This document shows, in pieces, positions 15,271 to 24,602 of a stretch of 64,000 nucleotides of DNA. Positions within the stretch are counted from its first letter, which is position 1, and every line of letters starts with the position of its first letter. Source of the stretch: Bacillus sp. FJAT-47783 (lineage in GTDB: Bacteria; Bacillota; Bacilli; Bacillales; Aeribacillaceae); contig NZ_JAKZKS010000013.1 of the NCBI RefSeq assembly GCF_022808615.1, forward strand, positions 1 through 64,000. The letters are read 5' to 3'. The notes under the pieces were generated by a model, which worked only from the letters and a program-made list of their open reading frames with translations, ran no database searches and was not told where the DNA came from. The position numbers and the translations under genes were made by a program.

Positions 15271-16488
15271 TCAAATTGTATTTAGCGCGATAACTTCTCC
15301 TGTTGAGGCATTAACACCATATTGACAGTCCAGTTTTCCACACAAAATAAACTGTTTCTTCTTTTTATCATATACGTATCTTGGTTTAAGTTCGATGAAT
15401 TCCTTCAATTGTTCGTATGCTTGGTCTTTATTCATTTCGAAAGGGTCAGAAGGGGCATAGTTATTGAAAAATTCTAAAAACGTTTTATTATCTATGTAAT
15501 TCAAAGCTTGGAACGTTACAGGATCAATCATCACTAATAGTTTCCGTTGAAAAGCTCGATAATCTTGTTTAGTCTTTCGTAAAGTCGCCTGAATGTAACC
15601 TCTTTCACGATGTAATGTTTTAAGCATCCATTTTCCTGAGTCATCTGGAAACTCTTGGCGCAAAAACTCCTCCACAACAGCTATACACTGATTTTTCTCT
15701 TCTTTTGATATGGGCAATACATTCGGATGAGGTTGTTTGGAGAGTGCTTGCTGTATTGTAACGGTCTCTTGTAAATTTATTTCCATCCTATCGAATGTTT
15801 GTTGACTAGGTAAAAACCACTCTATCTTTTTATTGATTACCAAATAATCTCCATTATTCGCAATGAATTCAAACGAAATCGTCGATGTGCCATCATTGGT
15901 GACATAAATTTCTTCTATTACATAAACAGGAACCAACTTCTTCAGTTCGTCAGACGGAAATTCAATCAACTTCAACTGTTCTTTTGCTAAGGGTTCTATA
16001 TCTTTAAGTGTAAGTGAATAACTTTCTTCCCTAACATTCTTACTTGAAGGAAATTCTCCAATAATCGAAAACATTACAAGTTTTCCTTCTTCGTCCCATT
16101 TAAATTCAATATGACCAGGTGGTGATACGATCACCCCATCGATGCTAGCTTGAAATTGAAGTTTTTTCTTTTCTTTTTTTATGAGCTGAAAATGCTCTTT
16201 ATATGTTAGACCCGTTTCATTCTCTACCCATTTTATGATTTCGTCAAAATGGAGATTTTTAAACGTAACCTCCGGTGTAAACGATTTTTCTTTAACGAAA
16301 ATGACACTCTTTACTTTTCCAGTATGTACATTCAACTCAATAACGGCTGTACCTTCTGGATTCACCCCTTCTTCCTTACGTGTTGTCACGAAAGATGGAA
16401 ACCATTCCATTGACAATGTATACTCGGTTTCATTCAAAATCGTTACGTGCTTATTCAGTTGATAGTCAAATAAGTAATAGTTATTCAA
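15271..16488 (-). CDS. PepSY/YcdB-like protein, unknown function
   Basis: A protein of 405 residues from the TTG at 16488. It looks like two repeats of a YcdB/PepSY-type alpha-beta unit: short strands such as GTAVIELNVHTGKVKSVIF and, near the end, YGVNASTGEVIALN. No signal peptide or membrane helix is seen from this start. The true start is unclear: the same frame stays open for 26 further codons to a TAG shared with the gene upstream, those codons read like protein, and AGAGGAGG sits at their beginning, but no ATG, GTG or TTG follows it at proper spacing. An ATT, ATC or CTG start would fit. Cotranscribed with the 103-residue membrane protein upstream. Confidence 0.6.
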   Translation of the reverse strand: MNNYYLFDYQLNKHVTILNETEYTLSMEWFPSFVTTRKEEGVNPEGTAVIELNVHTGKVKSVIFVKEKSFTPEVTFKNLHFDEIIKWVENETGLTYKEHFQLIKKEKKKLQFQASIDGVIVSPPGHIEFKWDEEGKLVMFSIIGEFPSSKNVREESYSLTLKDIEPLAKEQLKLIEFPSDELKKLVPVYVIEEIYVTNDGTSTISFEFIANNGDYLVINKKIEWFLPSQQTFDRMEINLQETVTIQQALSKQPHPNVLPISKEEKNQCIAVVEEFLRQEFPDDSGKWMLKTLHRERGYIQATLRKTKQDYRAFQRKLLVMIDPVTFQALNYIDNKTFLEFFNNYAPSDPFEMNKDQAYEQLKEFIELKPRYVYDKKKKQFILCGKLDCQYGVNASTGEVIALNTI

Positions 16489-16554
16489 ATGGAACTTTTC
16501 TTTCGTATAGTTAACTAACCGTTCTATTTTGGCATCGATATGAATCAGCCTCCT

Positions 16555-16866
16555 CTAATTTTCAGGGAAAAGAACCCCATTTGTCAGCTTATGAACAGAC
16601 TTATGAAAACCTATACTAGCAACTGATATCGTTACGAAAACTAAAACAATTTTAAATATGTAGCTTAGCCATTCAATGCTTAAGTACCGGTTTATCATAC
16701 CACCGATGAAATGAAAAACAAAAACGCATATTCCAATATAAAGAAACAACAGTAAGAGACATCCAAGTTTTTGCCATATCTTTAACTGTTTCAGTTCTGA
16801 TTCGTGGTTGCACGTAAAGAAGATTAATGCAACGATAAAGCTCAGTATACTCAATACTTCCTCCAA
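16555..16866 (-). CDS. small membrane protein, unknown
   Basis: A 103-residue protein with three hydrophobic helices (about 3-18, 32-56, 66-86). The TTG start has AGGAGGGAG four bases ahead. It is followed closely by the PepSY-like gene, so the two form an operon. No family recognised. Confidence 0.6.
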   Translation of the reverse strand: MEEVLSILSFIVALIFFTCNHESELKQLKIWQKLGCLLLLFLYIGICVFVFHFIGGMINRYLSIEWLSYIFKIVLVFVTISVASIGFHKSVHKLTNGVLFPEN

Positions 16867-17010
16867 AAAACTCCCTCCTGGTAAAAAATGGCCTCTTTCC
16901 TCTTAATAAACGAATACAACCTCCTAAAAGTTTCAAATGACCTTGCTCTTGTAAGACATATTCCGATCTAAAATGGGAATATTAACATAAAAATGTGGAG
17001 GTGGATGTTT

Positions 17011-17529
17011 TTGGATACAACCATATTTCGAGCCATCAATATGCTTTCGGGCCGTTTTTCTTTATTAGATAAATGGATGATATTCATTTCTAACAAAATT
17101 CGTTATGTCTACATCCTTCTTTTACTTATGATGTGGTTTAAAAATATGACATACAAGAAAATGACAGTAAATGCCGTCATCTCTTCCTTTATCACTCTAA
17201 TCCTGAATAGTTTCATTAAGTTTTTTTATTTTAAGCCACGACCATTTGTGAAGAGACGTGTAGGAATCCTCATTCCTTCAAAGCGTGACTCTTCCTTTCC
17301 TAGTAAGCACACATTGCTCGTTTTCGCGATTTCGACTTCCGTCTTTCTTTATGAACGTGTTCTTGGTTTCATCATGTTTGGGCTGTCTTTCCTTACAGGC
17401 TTTTCTAGAATTTGGGTAGGGCACCATTATCCTTCAGACATTATCGGAAGTGCCGTGCTAGGCTCTCTGACAAGCATGATTATTCACAAATTAATACGGT
17501 TTCAAACGAGTTTTGTATTTAAGTTATAA
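17011..17529 (+). CDS. PAP2 phosphatase, BcrC-like undecaprenyl-PP phosphatase
   Basis: A 172-residue membrane protein with the three PAP2 motifs: KFFYFKPRPF, SSFPSKH and SRIWVGHHYPSD. Sequence order and spacing match BcrC, which recycles undecaprenyl pyrophosphate for cell wall synthesis and gives bacitracin tolerance. The second motif has Lys where BcrC has Asp and most PAP2 enzymes have Gly; the catalytic His is kept. I use the TTG at 17011, nine bases after GGAGG, which also aligns with BcrC's N-terminus; an ATG at 16993 would put that site inside the gene. Confidence 0.78.
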   Translation: MDTTIFRAINMLSGRFSLLDKWMIFISNKIRYVYILLLLMMWFKNMTYKKMTVNAVISSFITLILNSFIKFFYFKPRPFVKRRVGILIPSKRDSSFPSKHTLLVFAISTSVFLYERVLGFIMFGLSFLTGFSRIWVGHHYPSDIIGSAVLGSLTSMIIHKLIRFQTSFVFKL

Positions 17530-17533
17530 TGCT

Positions 17534-17577
17534 AAAAAAACAACCTCTCCCTATGAAAAGGAGAAGGTTGTTTTTTT
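17534..17577. terminator. bidirectional terminator between the PAP2 gene and spoVR
   Basis: AAAAAAACAACCTCTCC pairs with GGAGAAGGTTGTTTTTTT. It serves two convergent genes. Confidence 0.85.
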
Positions 17578-18985
17578 ACAAAAATTTCTTATGCATTGTT
17601 TTGCCATCATAGCTAAAGACAACTGTTTTATTTTCTAATTTTGTTTCAATATGGGTATTTCTTCCCCATAGCTGGTATATATATGGAAGTACTTTTTCTA
17701 AATATTTCACATCTAGTTCAATGCCTTCATACCAATGCTTTAAATAAAGCTCACCATTTCGTAAATAATCACCGTCGTTGACCGTAATATAAGGGAATCC
17801 TCCGTTGACTCTCATGCTTACAAGCTGATCGCGAACAGCTTCCCAAGCTTTATCAACAATTTTGTAGTCGCGCCCCTGTTTTTGGAATAAATACATGTCT
17901 TCTCTCATGACTAGGTCTTTTGTTAAATAGTTACGAATAAAGGAAATATCAGATTCAATTTCGCGCACTTCAAATATTTTTTCACGCCCTGAATTCGGTT
18001 CAACTCCTTGACGCTTCATCTCTTCCGTCGGATTGTTGTACCGTTCCTCAATATCCTCAAAGATTTTAATGCCTAAATAATATGGATTGATACTTGTACG
18101 AGACGGTTGGACAACACCTGCATTTAGCTTTGCATACTCAACGGCTTCATCTGTACTTAAATCAAGCTCACGCATAATTCTTTGATGCCAATACGACGCC
18201 CAGCCTTCGTTCATAATTTTCGTTTCAAGCTGCGGCCAGAAATATAACATTTCCTCTCGCATCATCGTCAATATATCCCGTTGCCAATCTTCAAGTTCAC
18301 GACTATATTCTTCAATAAACAATAATATGTCCTTCTCCGGTTTAGGCGGGAACTGTTTTCTCTTCTTTTTGATTTCTTTTGGTTTTTTCTTCTCCTCTAT
18401 TGACCATAAGTCATCATAAGGGGAAATGGACTTAACTGGTTCATCGTCTACTTCATCATCGACACTCCATGCAAGCTTCGGACGTACAAGTGACGGGTCG
18501 ATATGCTCTTGAATAGACAAGACAGCATCTAAAAAGGTTTCAACTTCTCGTTTTCCATACAGATGTTCATAAGATTTGACTCGCTCTGCTGTTGCTGCCA
18601 TACTTTCAACCATATCGCGCTTCGTATTGCTAAATCGAATATTATTTTTAAAGAAATCACAATGGGCTAACACGTGTGCGACAATTAATTTATTTTGCAC
18701 TAATGAATTCGTATCAAGCAAAAATGCATAACACGGGTCTGAATTAATGACAAGCTCATATATTTTACTTAAGCCTAAATCGTAGTGAAGTTTCATTTTA
18801 TAAAATTGTTTCCCAAAGCTCCAATGCGAGAACCTTGTCGGCATTCCGTACGCACCGAATGTATAAATAATATCCGCCGGACAAATTTCATACCGCATTG
18901 GATAAAAATCTAGCCCAAATCCTTTCGCAACTTCCGTTATTTCTTCAATCGCATATTGAAGTGCTTTCTTTTCGCTTTCGTTCAT
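17576..18985 (-). CDS. spoVR: stage V sporulation protein R
   Basis: A 469-residue soluble protein matching SpoVR in length (468 in B. subtilis) and sequence, for example [18 protein letters not shown] and [20 protein letters not shown] near the N-terminus and [14 protein letters not shown]. SpoVR is needed for normal spore cortex formation in B. subtilis; its biochemistry is not settled. The ATG at 18985 is chosen because GAGGAGGGGG precedes it; a longer frame to 19051 runs through that site. In B. subtilis it lies near yhdE, as it does here once the toxin island is set aside. Confidence 0.93.
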   Translation of the reverse strand: MNESEKKALQYAIEEITEVAKGFGLDFYPMRYEICPADIIYTFGAYGMPTRFSHWSFGKQFYKMKLHYDLGLSKIYELVINSDPCYAFLLDTNSLVQNKLIVAHVLAHCDFFKNNIRFSNTKRDMVESMAATAERVKSYEHLYGKREVETFLDAVLSIQEHIDPSLVRPKLAWSVDDEVDDEPVKSISPYDDLWSIEEKKKPKEIKKKRKQFPPKPEKDILLFIEEYSRELEDWQRDILTMMREEMLYFWPQLETKIMNEGWASYWHQRIMRELDLSTDEAVEYAKLNAGVVQPSRTSINPYYLGIKIFEDIEERYNNPTEEMKRQGVEPNSGREKIFEVREIESDISFIRNYLTKDLVMREDMYLFQKQGRDYKIVDKAWEAVRDQLVSMRVNGGFPYITVNDGDYLRNGELYLKHWYEGIELDVKYLEKVLPYIYQLWGRNTHIETKLENKTVVFSYDGKTMHKKFL

Positions 18986-19051
18986 CGTCATCCCCCTCCT
19001 CGTTCCCTTACAACAATTTATGAAACAAGTTCGGAGATGATGAAAAAACAT

Positions 19052-19671
19052 TTAAAATCTTTAAGGATCCTAACAGGTGAAAAAATCATGAAGTTCGCTA
19101 AAAAATAATTTCAATCGGCTCTTCTTGCTTTCATGAAAATACTGTCTCTTGTTCCGAGGTTTGCCTTCAAGCCCTCCGCACCAATGCCAAGGTAACAGAA
19201 AATATTGAGGTAGAAGTCACAATTGACCTTAATTCTCTATTGTTTGTTGGTTTAAACTAGTCATAGAGAAGCCCCCTTGGTTTGTTTGGCTTCATCACCT
19301 ATGACATTACCAAAAACGGGGCTTTTTTCATGTTTTTAGACTTTTACCTTTCTTCCTAGATTACTATTTACATAGTACTCCTTGATGGTTCAGCCTCCAT
19401 GAGTTTTCGAATCAAATATCAGATTACTTTTTAACCACACACTTCTTTGGGTTAAGAAAAAACCTTGAAAGGCATATAGCCAGTCAAGATATGATAACAA
19501 TAACATTATATTTTTATAAGCATCAACTACTTCACCTACTGATTTATCGGTGAGAATATCATAATTGTTTTATATATTCTTTCTAATACTATAAGGCTAT
19601 TTTAAAGCAACTCCACTCCAACTTGTTTATAAAATTTAACTTTTAGTCTCTCTTCTTCCCCCACATTTATA
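19052..19671. other. spacer between spoVR and the toxin relics
   Basis: About 620 bases. AAGCCCCC (19271-19278) and GGGGCTTTTTTC (19318-19329) can pair as a terminator. Around 19395-19430 the words CATGAGTTTTCGA and CAGATTAC resemble the stretch at 20505-20535 downstream of the SUKH immunity gene, suggesting the tail of a lost cassette. No gene is visible. Confidence 0.5.
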
Positions 19672-20222
19672 CATGCTGAACGGTGTCTGCTTCATTTTTC
19701 TCGTTATCCCTTGCGCTCTCACAAAGCTAAGGTTGTCGGTATGATCTAGTTTAAAAGCTCGAGATGTATCTTCAAGAACTCGACCGCCTTTTGCTTGGAT
19801 GTCTTTCCCAACGTTCTTGAAGTCAGTGACTAGGTTGGTGGCGTCTTTTGTGACACCATCAGCACCTTTTGCCTTGATGTAGCCGGCACCTAGTCCGAGA
19901 AGTCCTTGGACGAAACTTGCTTGCCGCTGTTCTTCTGTTAATTTGTTTCCAAACATGTCATAGCCGGTGATGTATTCACCGAAGCCATTGGCACTGGCAA
20001 GGCCGTATAGGCCTATTTCTGTTTTTTGCAGAATGTCAAAGGATTTCGTTGTTTTATACGTATCGAGTGCGTGGGAAGCGGCATTGATGCCTTTTGTCGT
20101 TTTGTAAATCGCTTTTCCGCCTTTAAAAAGCTTTTCCTGCCCAACCTATGAGCGGAATGAAGCCCGCAGCTGCCATGGCGGCTGCTTTTACGCGGTCAGC
20201 CTCCGATAGTTTATCGCCGGTG
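19672..20222 (-). pseudogene. decayed orphan pre-toxin cassette (copy A)
   Basis: This 550-bp stretch is a near copy of the pre-toxin segment inside the LXG genes at 21421-22026 and 23120-23722. It has two frameshifts: an extra A in the AAAAAGC run near 20130 and lost bases near 19700, after which the frame ends KCGGRRETKS with no toxin domain. Translation is intact only in the middle (MFGNKLTEEQRQASFVQG onward). The upstream side ends at the same junction as copy B, just before a terminator. It is the dead end of the cassette array. Confidence 0.85.
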
Positions 20223-20238
20223 ATTTAATTCTAAAACG

Positions 20239-20278
20239 TAAAAAGCACTTGTCGCCTGTATTAGACAATCAAGTGCTT
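20239..20278 (-). terminator. terminator at the cassette junction (after the SUKH gene)
   Basis: AAGCACTTG and CAAGTGCTT pair, with a T run on the minus strand. It is nearly identical to the hairpin at 22043-22081 and sits in the same relation to the pre-toxin fragment. Confidence 0.75.
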
Positions 20279-20546
20279 TAAGCTTGTTATCAATATATTT
20301 AAGATGTTAGTATGTTTGTATGCTTAATATATTTACATGACCAGTATGAGACTTTTTTTATTTCTTGACAAGTGTGTTTAAACCTACAAGCTTGTTCGCT
20401 CTCGTTTCTTGCTTATGTCTTTCATTACCTTGTGCACAAAAAATGTTGTCTCGCTTGTCATCCACCCTAGTATTTAAACAAAACTATATAATGGTACAGC
20501 ATTTATGAGTTTTTGATTTTTCTCAAATACCAGATTCTAGTTATCT

Positions 20547-20996
20547 TTAAAAATCTTCTTCCCATGCTTCTTTTGCATCCAATAACCTTTGTGATAAAAA
20601 CTCATAAAAGTTCTTTGCAGTAACATAGTCATCCAGTCCACCTTGTCTATTCCATGCTATTATTGGGCACTCATTATTCTCCATTTTACCTGTGTCTAAA
20701 CAATAAGCATATTCTCCCAAATCTTCAATAACTACTAAATTCTCATTCATTCCTAAATTCCTATAACTCTCTGTTTCAATAATGACAGTCGCTATATTCG
20801 ACTTAGCCACTCCTAAAATATCAACACCAAATAACCCACCAGAGCCATAATTAGTTAAAAACCACTTGTAACTTTCTGGTAATTCTAACCCTAAGGTTTC
20901 TTGAACATAATTAATCTTTTTTACATCTACTCCGCCAGTAAAGTCATCAGGTTCCATATTTCTCTTAATAAAATGGGTCAATTCCTCTTTATTCAT
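20547..20996 (-). CDS. SUKH (SMI1/KNR4) family immunity protein
   Basis: A 149-residue protein with the SMI1/KNR4 pattern: NYVQETLGLELPESYKWFLT followed by GSGGLFGVDILG and, later, VVIEDLGEYAYCLDTG. SUKH proteins are the commonest immunity proteins of bacterial polymorphic toxins, especially nuclease toxins. It starts 15 bp after the orphan LHH-nuclease cassette, with AGGAGG-like bases before its ATG, so it most likely protects against that domain. Confidence 0.85.
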   Translation of the reverse strand: MNKEELTHFIKRNMEPDDFTGGVDVKKINYVQETLGLELPESYKWFLTNYGSGGLFGVDILGVAKSNIATVIIETESYRNLGMNENLVVIEDLGEYAYCLDTGKMENNECPIIAWNRQGGLDDYVTAKNFYEFLSQRLLDAKEAWEEDF

Positions 20997-21011
20997 TTAA
21001 TATTCCTCCTT

Positions 21012-21980
21012 TTACAATTCATCTTGATCTATTTGTTTAGCTCTCCATCTCCAGTATTTCGATCTAAAGTTTTCATATTGCTTTTTTAACACAGGGTCAT
21101 TTCTAAAGCTTCCACCATTCTCGACTAAACCGTGCAATATTCTATCATATTCCTTATGCAAACTACTTGGAAGTTCCACCATTGATCCTGGCTCTCTTTG
21201 TATTAAATGATGAAGTTCGATTTTCGTTCCATCTTTCCAAATTGGTGGTTTTCCACTTTTCATTAATTGATAATTTGTCTTACCTGTCTTAGGGTCAACT
21301 CTCTTGTAATCAATATCCAACCTTTGAAAAACCCGCCTACTAATATCTCGTACTTCTCCATTAACCTTAGTCGTTCCTGTATATTCCACAGCCTTATAGT
21401 TCTTGTATTCTTTTTCCGTACCCTTACCAAATCCCCCAACACCCTCAGCCTTCATCATTAGATGTTCTTTTGGCACGTGCTGAACGGTGTCTGCTGCATT
21501 TGATCTCGTAATCCCTTGCGCTCCCGCAAAGCTAAGGTTGTCGGTACGATCAAGTTTTAAAGCTCGGGATGTATCTTCAAGAATTCGACTGCCTTTTGCT
21601 TGGATGTCTTTCCCGATGTTCTTGAAGTCTGTTGCTAGGTTGGTGGCGTCTTTTGTGACACCGTCTGCGCCTTTTACTGTGATGTAGCCGGCACCTAGTC
21701 CGAGAAGTCCTTGGACAAAGCTTGCCTGCCGCTGTTCTTCTGTTAATTTTTTCCCAAACATGTCATAGCCGGTGATGTATTCGCCGAAGCCATTGGCACT
21801 GGCCAGGCCGTATAGGCCCATTTCTGTTTTTTGCAGAATGTCAAAGGTTTTCGTTGTTTTATACGTATCGAGTGCTTGGGAAGCAGCGTTAATGCCTTTT
21901 GTCGTTTTGTAAATCGCTTTTCCGCCTTTAAAAGCTTTTCCTGCCCAACCTATGAGCGGAATGAAGCCCGCAGCTGCCAT
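21012..21980 (-). CDS. orphan toxin cassette: pre-toxin segment plus LHH nuclease (copy B)
   Basis: A 322-residue frame with no LXG domain. Residues 1-190 repeat the pre-toxin segment of the intact toxin (MAAAGFIPLIGWAGKAFKGG...), then sequence diverges into a different tip with TKIELHHLIQREPGSM and LPSSLHKEYDRILHGL, the HNH/Endonuclease VII type called LHH. Homology to the intact gene continues upstream to 22026 without a start codon or secretion domain. Such a fragment is probably silent until recombination swaps its tip onto a full-length toxin. It is followed by its SUKH immunity gene. Confidence 0.82.
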   Translation of the reverse strand: MAAAGFIPLIGWAGKAFKGGKAIYKTTKGINAASQALDTYKTTKTFDILQKTEMGLYGLASANGFGEYITGYDMFGKKLTEEQRQASFVQGLLGLGAGYITVKGADGVTKDATNLATDFKNIGKDIQAKGSRILEDTSRALKLDRTDNLSFAGAQGITRSNAADTVQHVPKEHLMMKAEGVGGFGKGTEKEYKNYKAVEYTGTTKVNGEVRDISRRVFQRLDIDYKRVDPKTGKTNYQLMKSGKPPIWKDGTKIELHHLIQREPGSMVELPSSLHKEYDRILHGLVENGGSFRNDPVLKKQYENFRSKYWRWRAKQIDQDEL

Positions 21981-22042
21981 GGCGGCTGCTTTTACGCGGT
22001 CAGCCTCGGATCGTTTTTCGCCGGTGATTTAATTCTAAAACG

Positions 22043-22081
22043 TAAAAAGCACTTGTCGCCTGTATTAGACAATCAAGTGCT
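22043..22081 (-). terminator. terminator at the cassette junction (after the yezG-like gene)
   Basis: AGCACTTG pairs with CAAGTGCT, with TTTTTACG following on the minus strand. It ends the intact toxin operon; the orphan fragment begins within 20 bp. Confidence 0.8.
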
Positions 22082-22145
22082 ATAAGTTATTTCAATTTCT
22101 ATGTTTAATGTTTTCTATATGGACGATATGGTGCTTTTGTTTCTT

Positions 22146-22616
22146 TTATTCCAATGTCTTAAGATATTCTTCTAAAAACTTTTTTCCAGAGTTACTTTTA
22201 GGAACAATACCAAGATGCTTATACTTCCAAATTGTTTTTCGTTTGTGCAAATCCACATTTGAAAGATCATCATAATTATAGTCAATCTTAAACTGTCCCT
22301 CTTTGTCCAAAATAAATGTAAAGTTTGTCCAAGGCTCTTGTTCGTTGTCTTTAAACTCTCTCCAAAGTTCTTGAACAAGATCCACCAAACTATTCCATTT
22401 TTCTGAGTATTCAAGATCACTTAATGCAAAAATTTCAGTAATATCATGGCTGTAAATAGGTTTTTTATTACCTTCAGGATAATAATAGAAGTATGCAGTC
22501 TGCGAGCCTTCACCAATCTCACCGTATAGATAGACCTTAGACCATTCTTCTGGGATAGTGTCTACAACAACTTCTGCTATCTGTTGATATAATTTTCCTA
22601 ATTGTTCTTCATTCAT
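22146..22616 (-). CDS. YezG-family (DUF600) immunity protein
   Basis: A 156-residue acidic protein with the YezG pattern: LYQQIAEVVVDTIPEEWSKV, then YFYYYPEG, then PWTNFTFILDKEGQFKIDYN. In B. subtilis YezG neutralises the DNase tip of the LXG toxin YeeF. Its ATG overlaps the toxin stop by 4 bp. The pairing with a DNA/RNA non-specific endonuclease tip upstream is the same as in YeeF-YezG. Confidence 0.88.
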   Translation of the reverse strand: MNEEQLGKLYQQIAEVVVDTIPEEWSKVYLYGEIGEGSQTAYFYYYPEGNKKPIYSHDITEIFALSDLEYSEKWNSLVDLVQELWREFKDNEQEPWTNFTFILDKEGQFKIDYNYDDLSNVDLHKRKTIWKYKHLGIVPKSNSGKKFLEEYLKTLE

Positions 22617-24580
22617 TTAACATTCCCCCCTGGAACATTATCAAATCGCCTATCTTCCCATTCATCGTCTCCGATTTTATACTTAATATGAAAACTTACT
22701 GGACGTTGCGAGTCTCCTTTATAGATTGGTGTAATTTTCACTTTTACTTCATCACCATATTCAAGTGCATTAGCCCATGTATTCTCAAGTTTTTTCCATT
22801 CCCCTTTATTTAGGTTTCCATTCATTGGAACAAGGTTATCAAGATTACCCGACCCATAAAAAATACTTGCGATTAAATGACCACCTTCATCATCTGGCAA
22901 TCTATCATCTCGTCCCACTACCTTCTGCGCATATTTATTCCTTTTACCCTCGCCTACTTTAAGCGTACCTTCAGCACTTGAAATACGCCCTTGACTATCC
23001 GTTTTATAATTGTACCCTTCTTTACTTGTGTACTCTACATTTGGTTTTAATACCTTTTTACGACCATCCTTAGTATAATGCTCTCCATAGCTTACCTTTT
23101 TAGAAGTATTCCCCGTACCCTTACCAACTCCCCCAACACCCTCAGCCTTCATCATTAAATGTTCTTTTGGCACACTCTGAACGGTGTCTGCTTCATTTGA
23201 TCTCGTAATCCCTTGCGCTCCCGCAAAGTTAAGGTTGTCGGTACGATCAAGTTTTAAAGCTCGGGATGTATCTTCAAGAACTTGACCGCCTTTTGTTTGG
23301 ATGTCTTTCCCGACGTTCTTGAAGTCAGTGGCTAGGTTGATGGCATCTTTTGTGACACCGTCTGCACCTTTTACTGTGATGTAGCCGGCGCCTAGTCCGA
23401 GAAGTCCTTGGACAAAACTTGCCTGCCGCTGTTCTTCTGTTAATTTGTTCCCAAACATGTCATAGCCGGTGATGTATTCGCCGAAGCCATTGGCACTGGC
23501 AAGGCCGTATAGGCCCATTTCTGTTTTTTGCAGAATGTCAAAGGTTTTCGCTGTTTTATACGTATCGAGTGCGTGGGAAGCGGCGTTGATGCCTTTTGTT
23601 GTTTTGTAAATCGCTTTTCCGCCTTTAAAGGCTTTTCCTGCCCAACCTATGAGCGGAATGAAGCCCGCAGCTGCCATGGCGGCTGCTTTTACGCGGTCAG
23701 CCTCGGATAGTTTTTCGCCGGTAATGGGGTCGATTCCTTCTTTTGTTCTCTTATAATCATAATACCCGGTGAACTCACCTGTAAAGGTCGCAATGCCATC
23801 CCACGTTTTTTCGTACCAAGGTTTGTTCGCTTCTTCCTCTACTTGCTGTTTCAGGTCACGGACTTCCGCTTGCTCTTCTTTCGCCTTTATGTATGCTTCG
23901 GTCGCTTGGTCCACTTCATCTTTTACTTGGTAAATGTCACTGCGATGATAGGCCTTTTCATCAAAATACATGGGGGAAGCTACGCCACCTTTTGTCGTTG
24001 CGTTCATCAGCTCCCGATATAAGTTGATGACAAGCCCTTGATTTTTTTCCGATACGGCATATTCATGTAGCCATTGTTGGTCAAGCTCCCCCACCTGATG
24101 AACGGTTTCCTTTTTTTCTTTTTCCGCTTTCTCGATCTTTTCTTCAAACGATTGCGTGGAATACAGCTTGAGATCGACCAAATCCTCGATATTCGATAAA
24201 ATGTTTTGGATGTCTTCCTTTTGTTGGGCGACCATTTCTTTAGACTGATTAAGCTTATTCGTTACTTCATGATCGACAAAAGAGGTAGAAACAACCGTCC
24301 CCTCTCCTAGGTCTGCCTCTTCCATGTCTCCTTCGATCCCTTGCAAAAAAGCAATTTGAACATCGATAAAGTCAAGCCAACCATCCATGACATCTAGTTG
24401 TGCCTCGTAAAAATCTTTAATGGCATCGGCTCCTTTCCCTTGAAAGGCTTGATCTAAATCAGCGACTCTTTTACACGCTTTTTTCACTTCTTCTAACTGT
24501 TCTTTCAATGACTGATACTGTTTCACCCGTGTTTTTACTGCTGAAACAAGTGTATGTGCTTCGTATAGTAAATCTTCCAT
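22613..24580 (-). CDS. LXG toxin with non-specific endonuclease tip (YeeF-like)
   Basis: A 655-residue secreted toxin. Residues 1-210 form the helical LXG targeting domain (FQGKGADAIKDFYEAQ near 46-61); 285-345 contain the pre-toxin motif IPLIGWAGKAFKGG; 345-490 are the segment repeated in the orphan cassettes; 500-655 form a DNA/RNA non-specific endonuclease domain with DDEGGHLIA near 563 (catalytic His) and NLDNLVPMNGNLN. No Sec signal, as expected for type VII export. It is third in an operon with two small helical partner genes and precedes its YezG-like immunity gene. No type VII machinery genes are in the window. Confidence 0.9.
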   Translation of the reverse strand: MEDLLYEAHTLVSAVKTRVKQYQSLKEQLEEVKKACKRVADLDQAFQGKGADAIKDFYEAQLDVMDGWLDFIDVQIAFLQGIEGDMEEADLGEGTVVSTSFVDHEVTNKLNQSKEMVAQQKEDIQNILSNIEDLVDLKLYSTQSFEEKIEKAEKEKKETVHQVGELDQQWLHEYAVSEKNQGLVINLYRELMNATTKGGVASPMYFDEKAYHRSDIYQVKDEVDQATEAYIKAKEEQAEVRDLKQQVEEEANKPWYEKTWDGIATFTGEFTGYYDYKRTKEGIDPITGEKLSEADRVKAAAMAAAGFIPLIGWAGKAFKGGKAIYKTTKGINAASHALDTYKTAKTFDILQKTEMGLYGLASANGFGEYITGYDMFGNKLTEEQRQASFVQGLLGLGAGYITVKGADGVTKDAINLATDFKNVGKDIQTKGGQVLEDTSRALKLDRTDNLNFAGAQGITRSNEADTVQSVPKEHLMMKAEGVGGVGKGTGNTSKKVSYGEHYTKDGRKKVLKPNVEYTSKEGYNYKTDSQGRISSAEGTLKVGEGKRNKYAQKVVGRDDRLPDDEGGHLIASIFYGSGNLDNLVPMNGNLNKGEWKKLENTWANALEYGDEVKVKITPIYKGDSQRPVSFHIKYKIGDDEWEDRRFDNVPGGNVK

Positions 24581-24602
24581 GATTGCGAGAAGCCCTTTCT
24601 CT

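Noticed and set aside
16673-16936. Alternative minus-strand frame over the small membrane protein
   Set aside because: The 103-residue frame has a good ribosome site and clear membrane helices; this one has neither.
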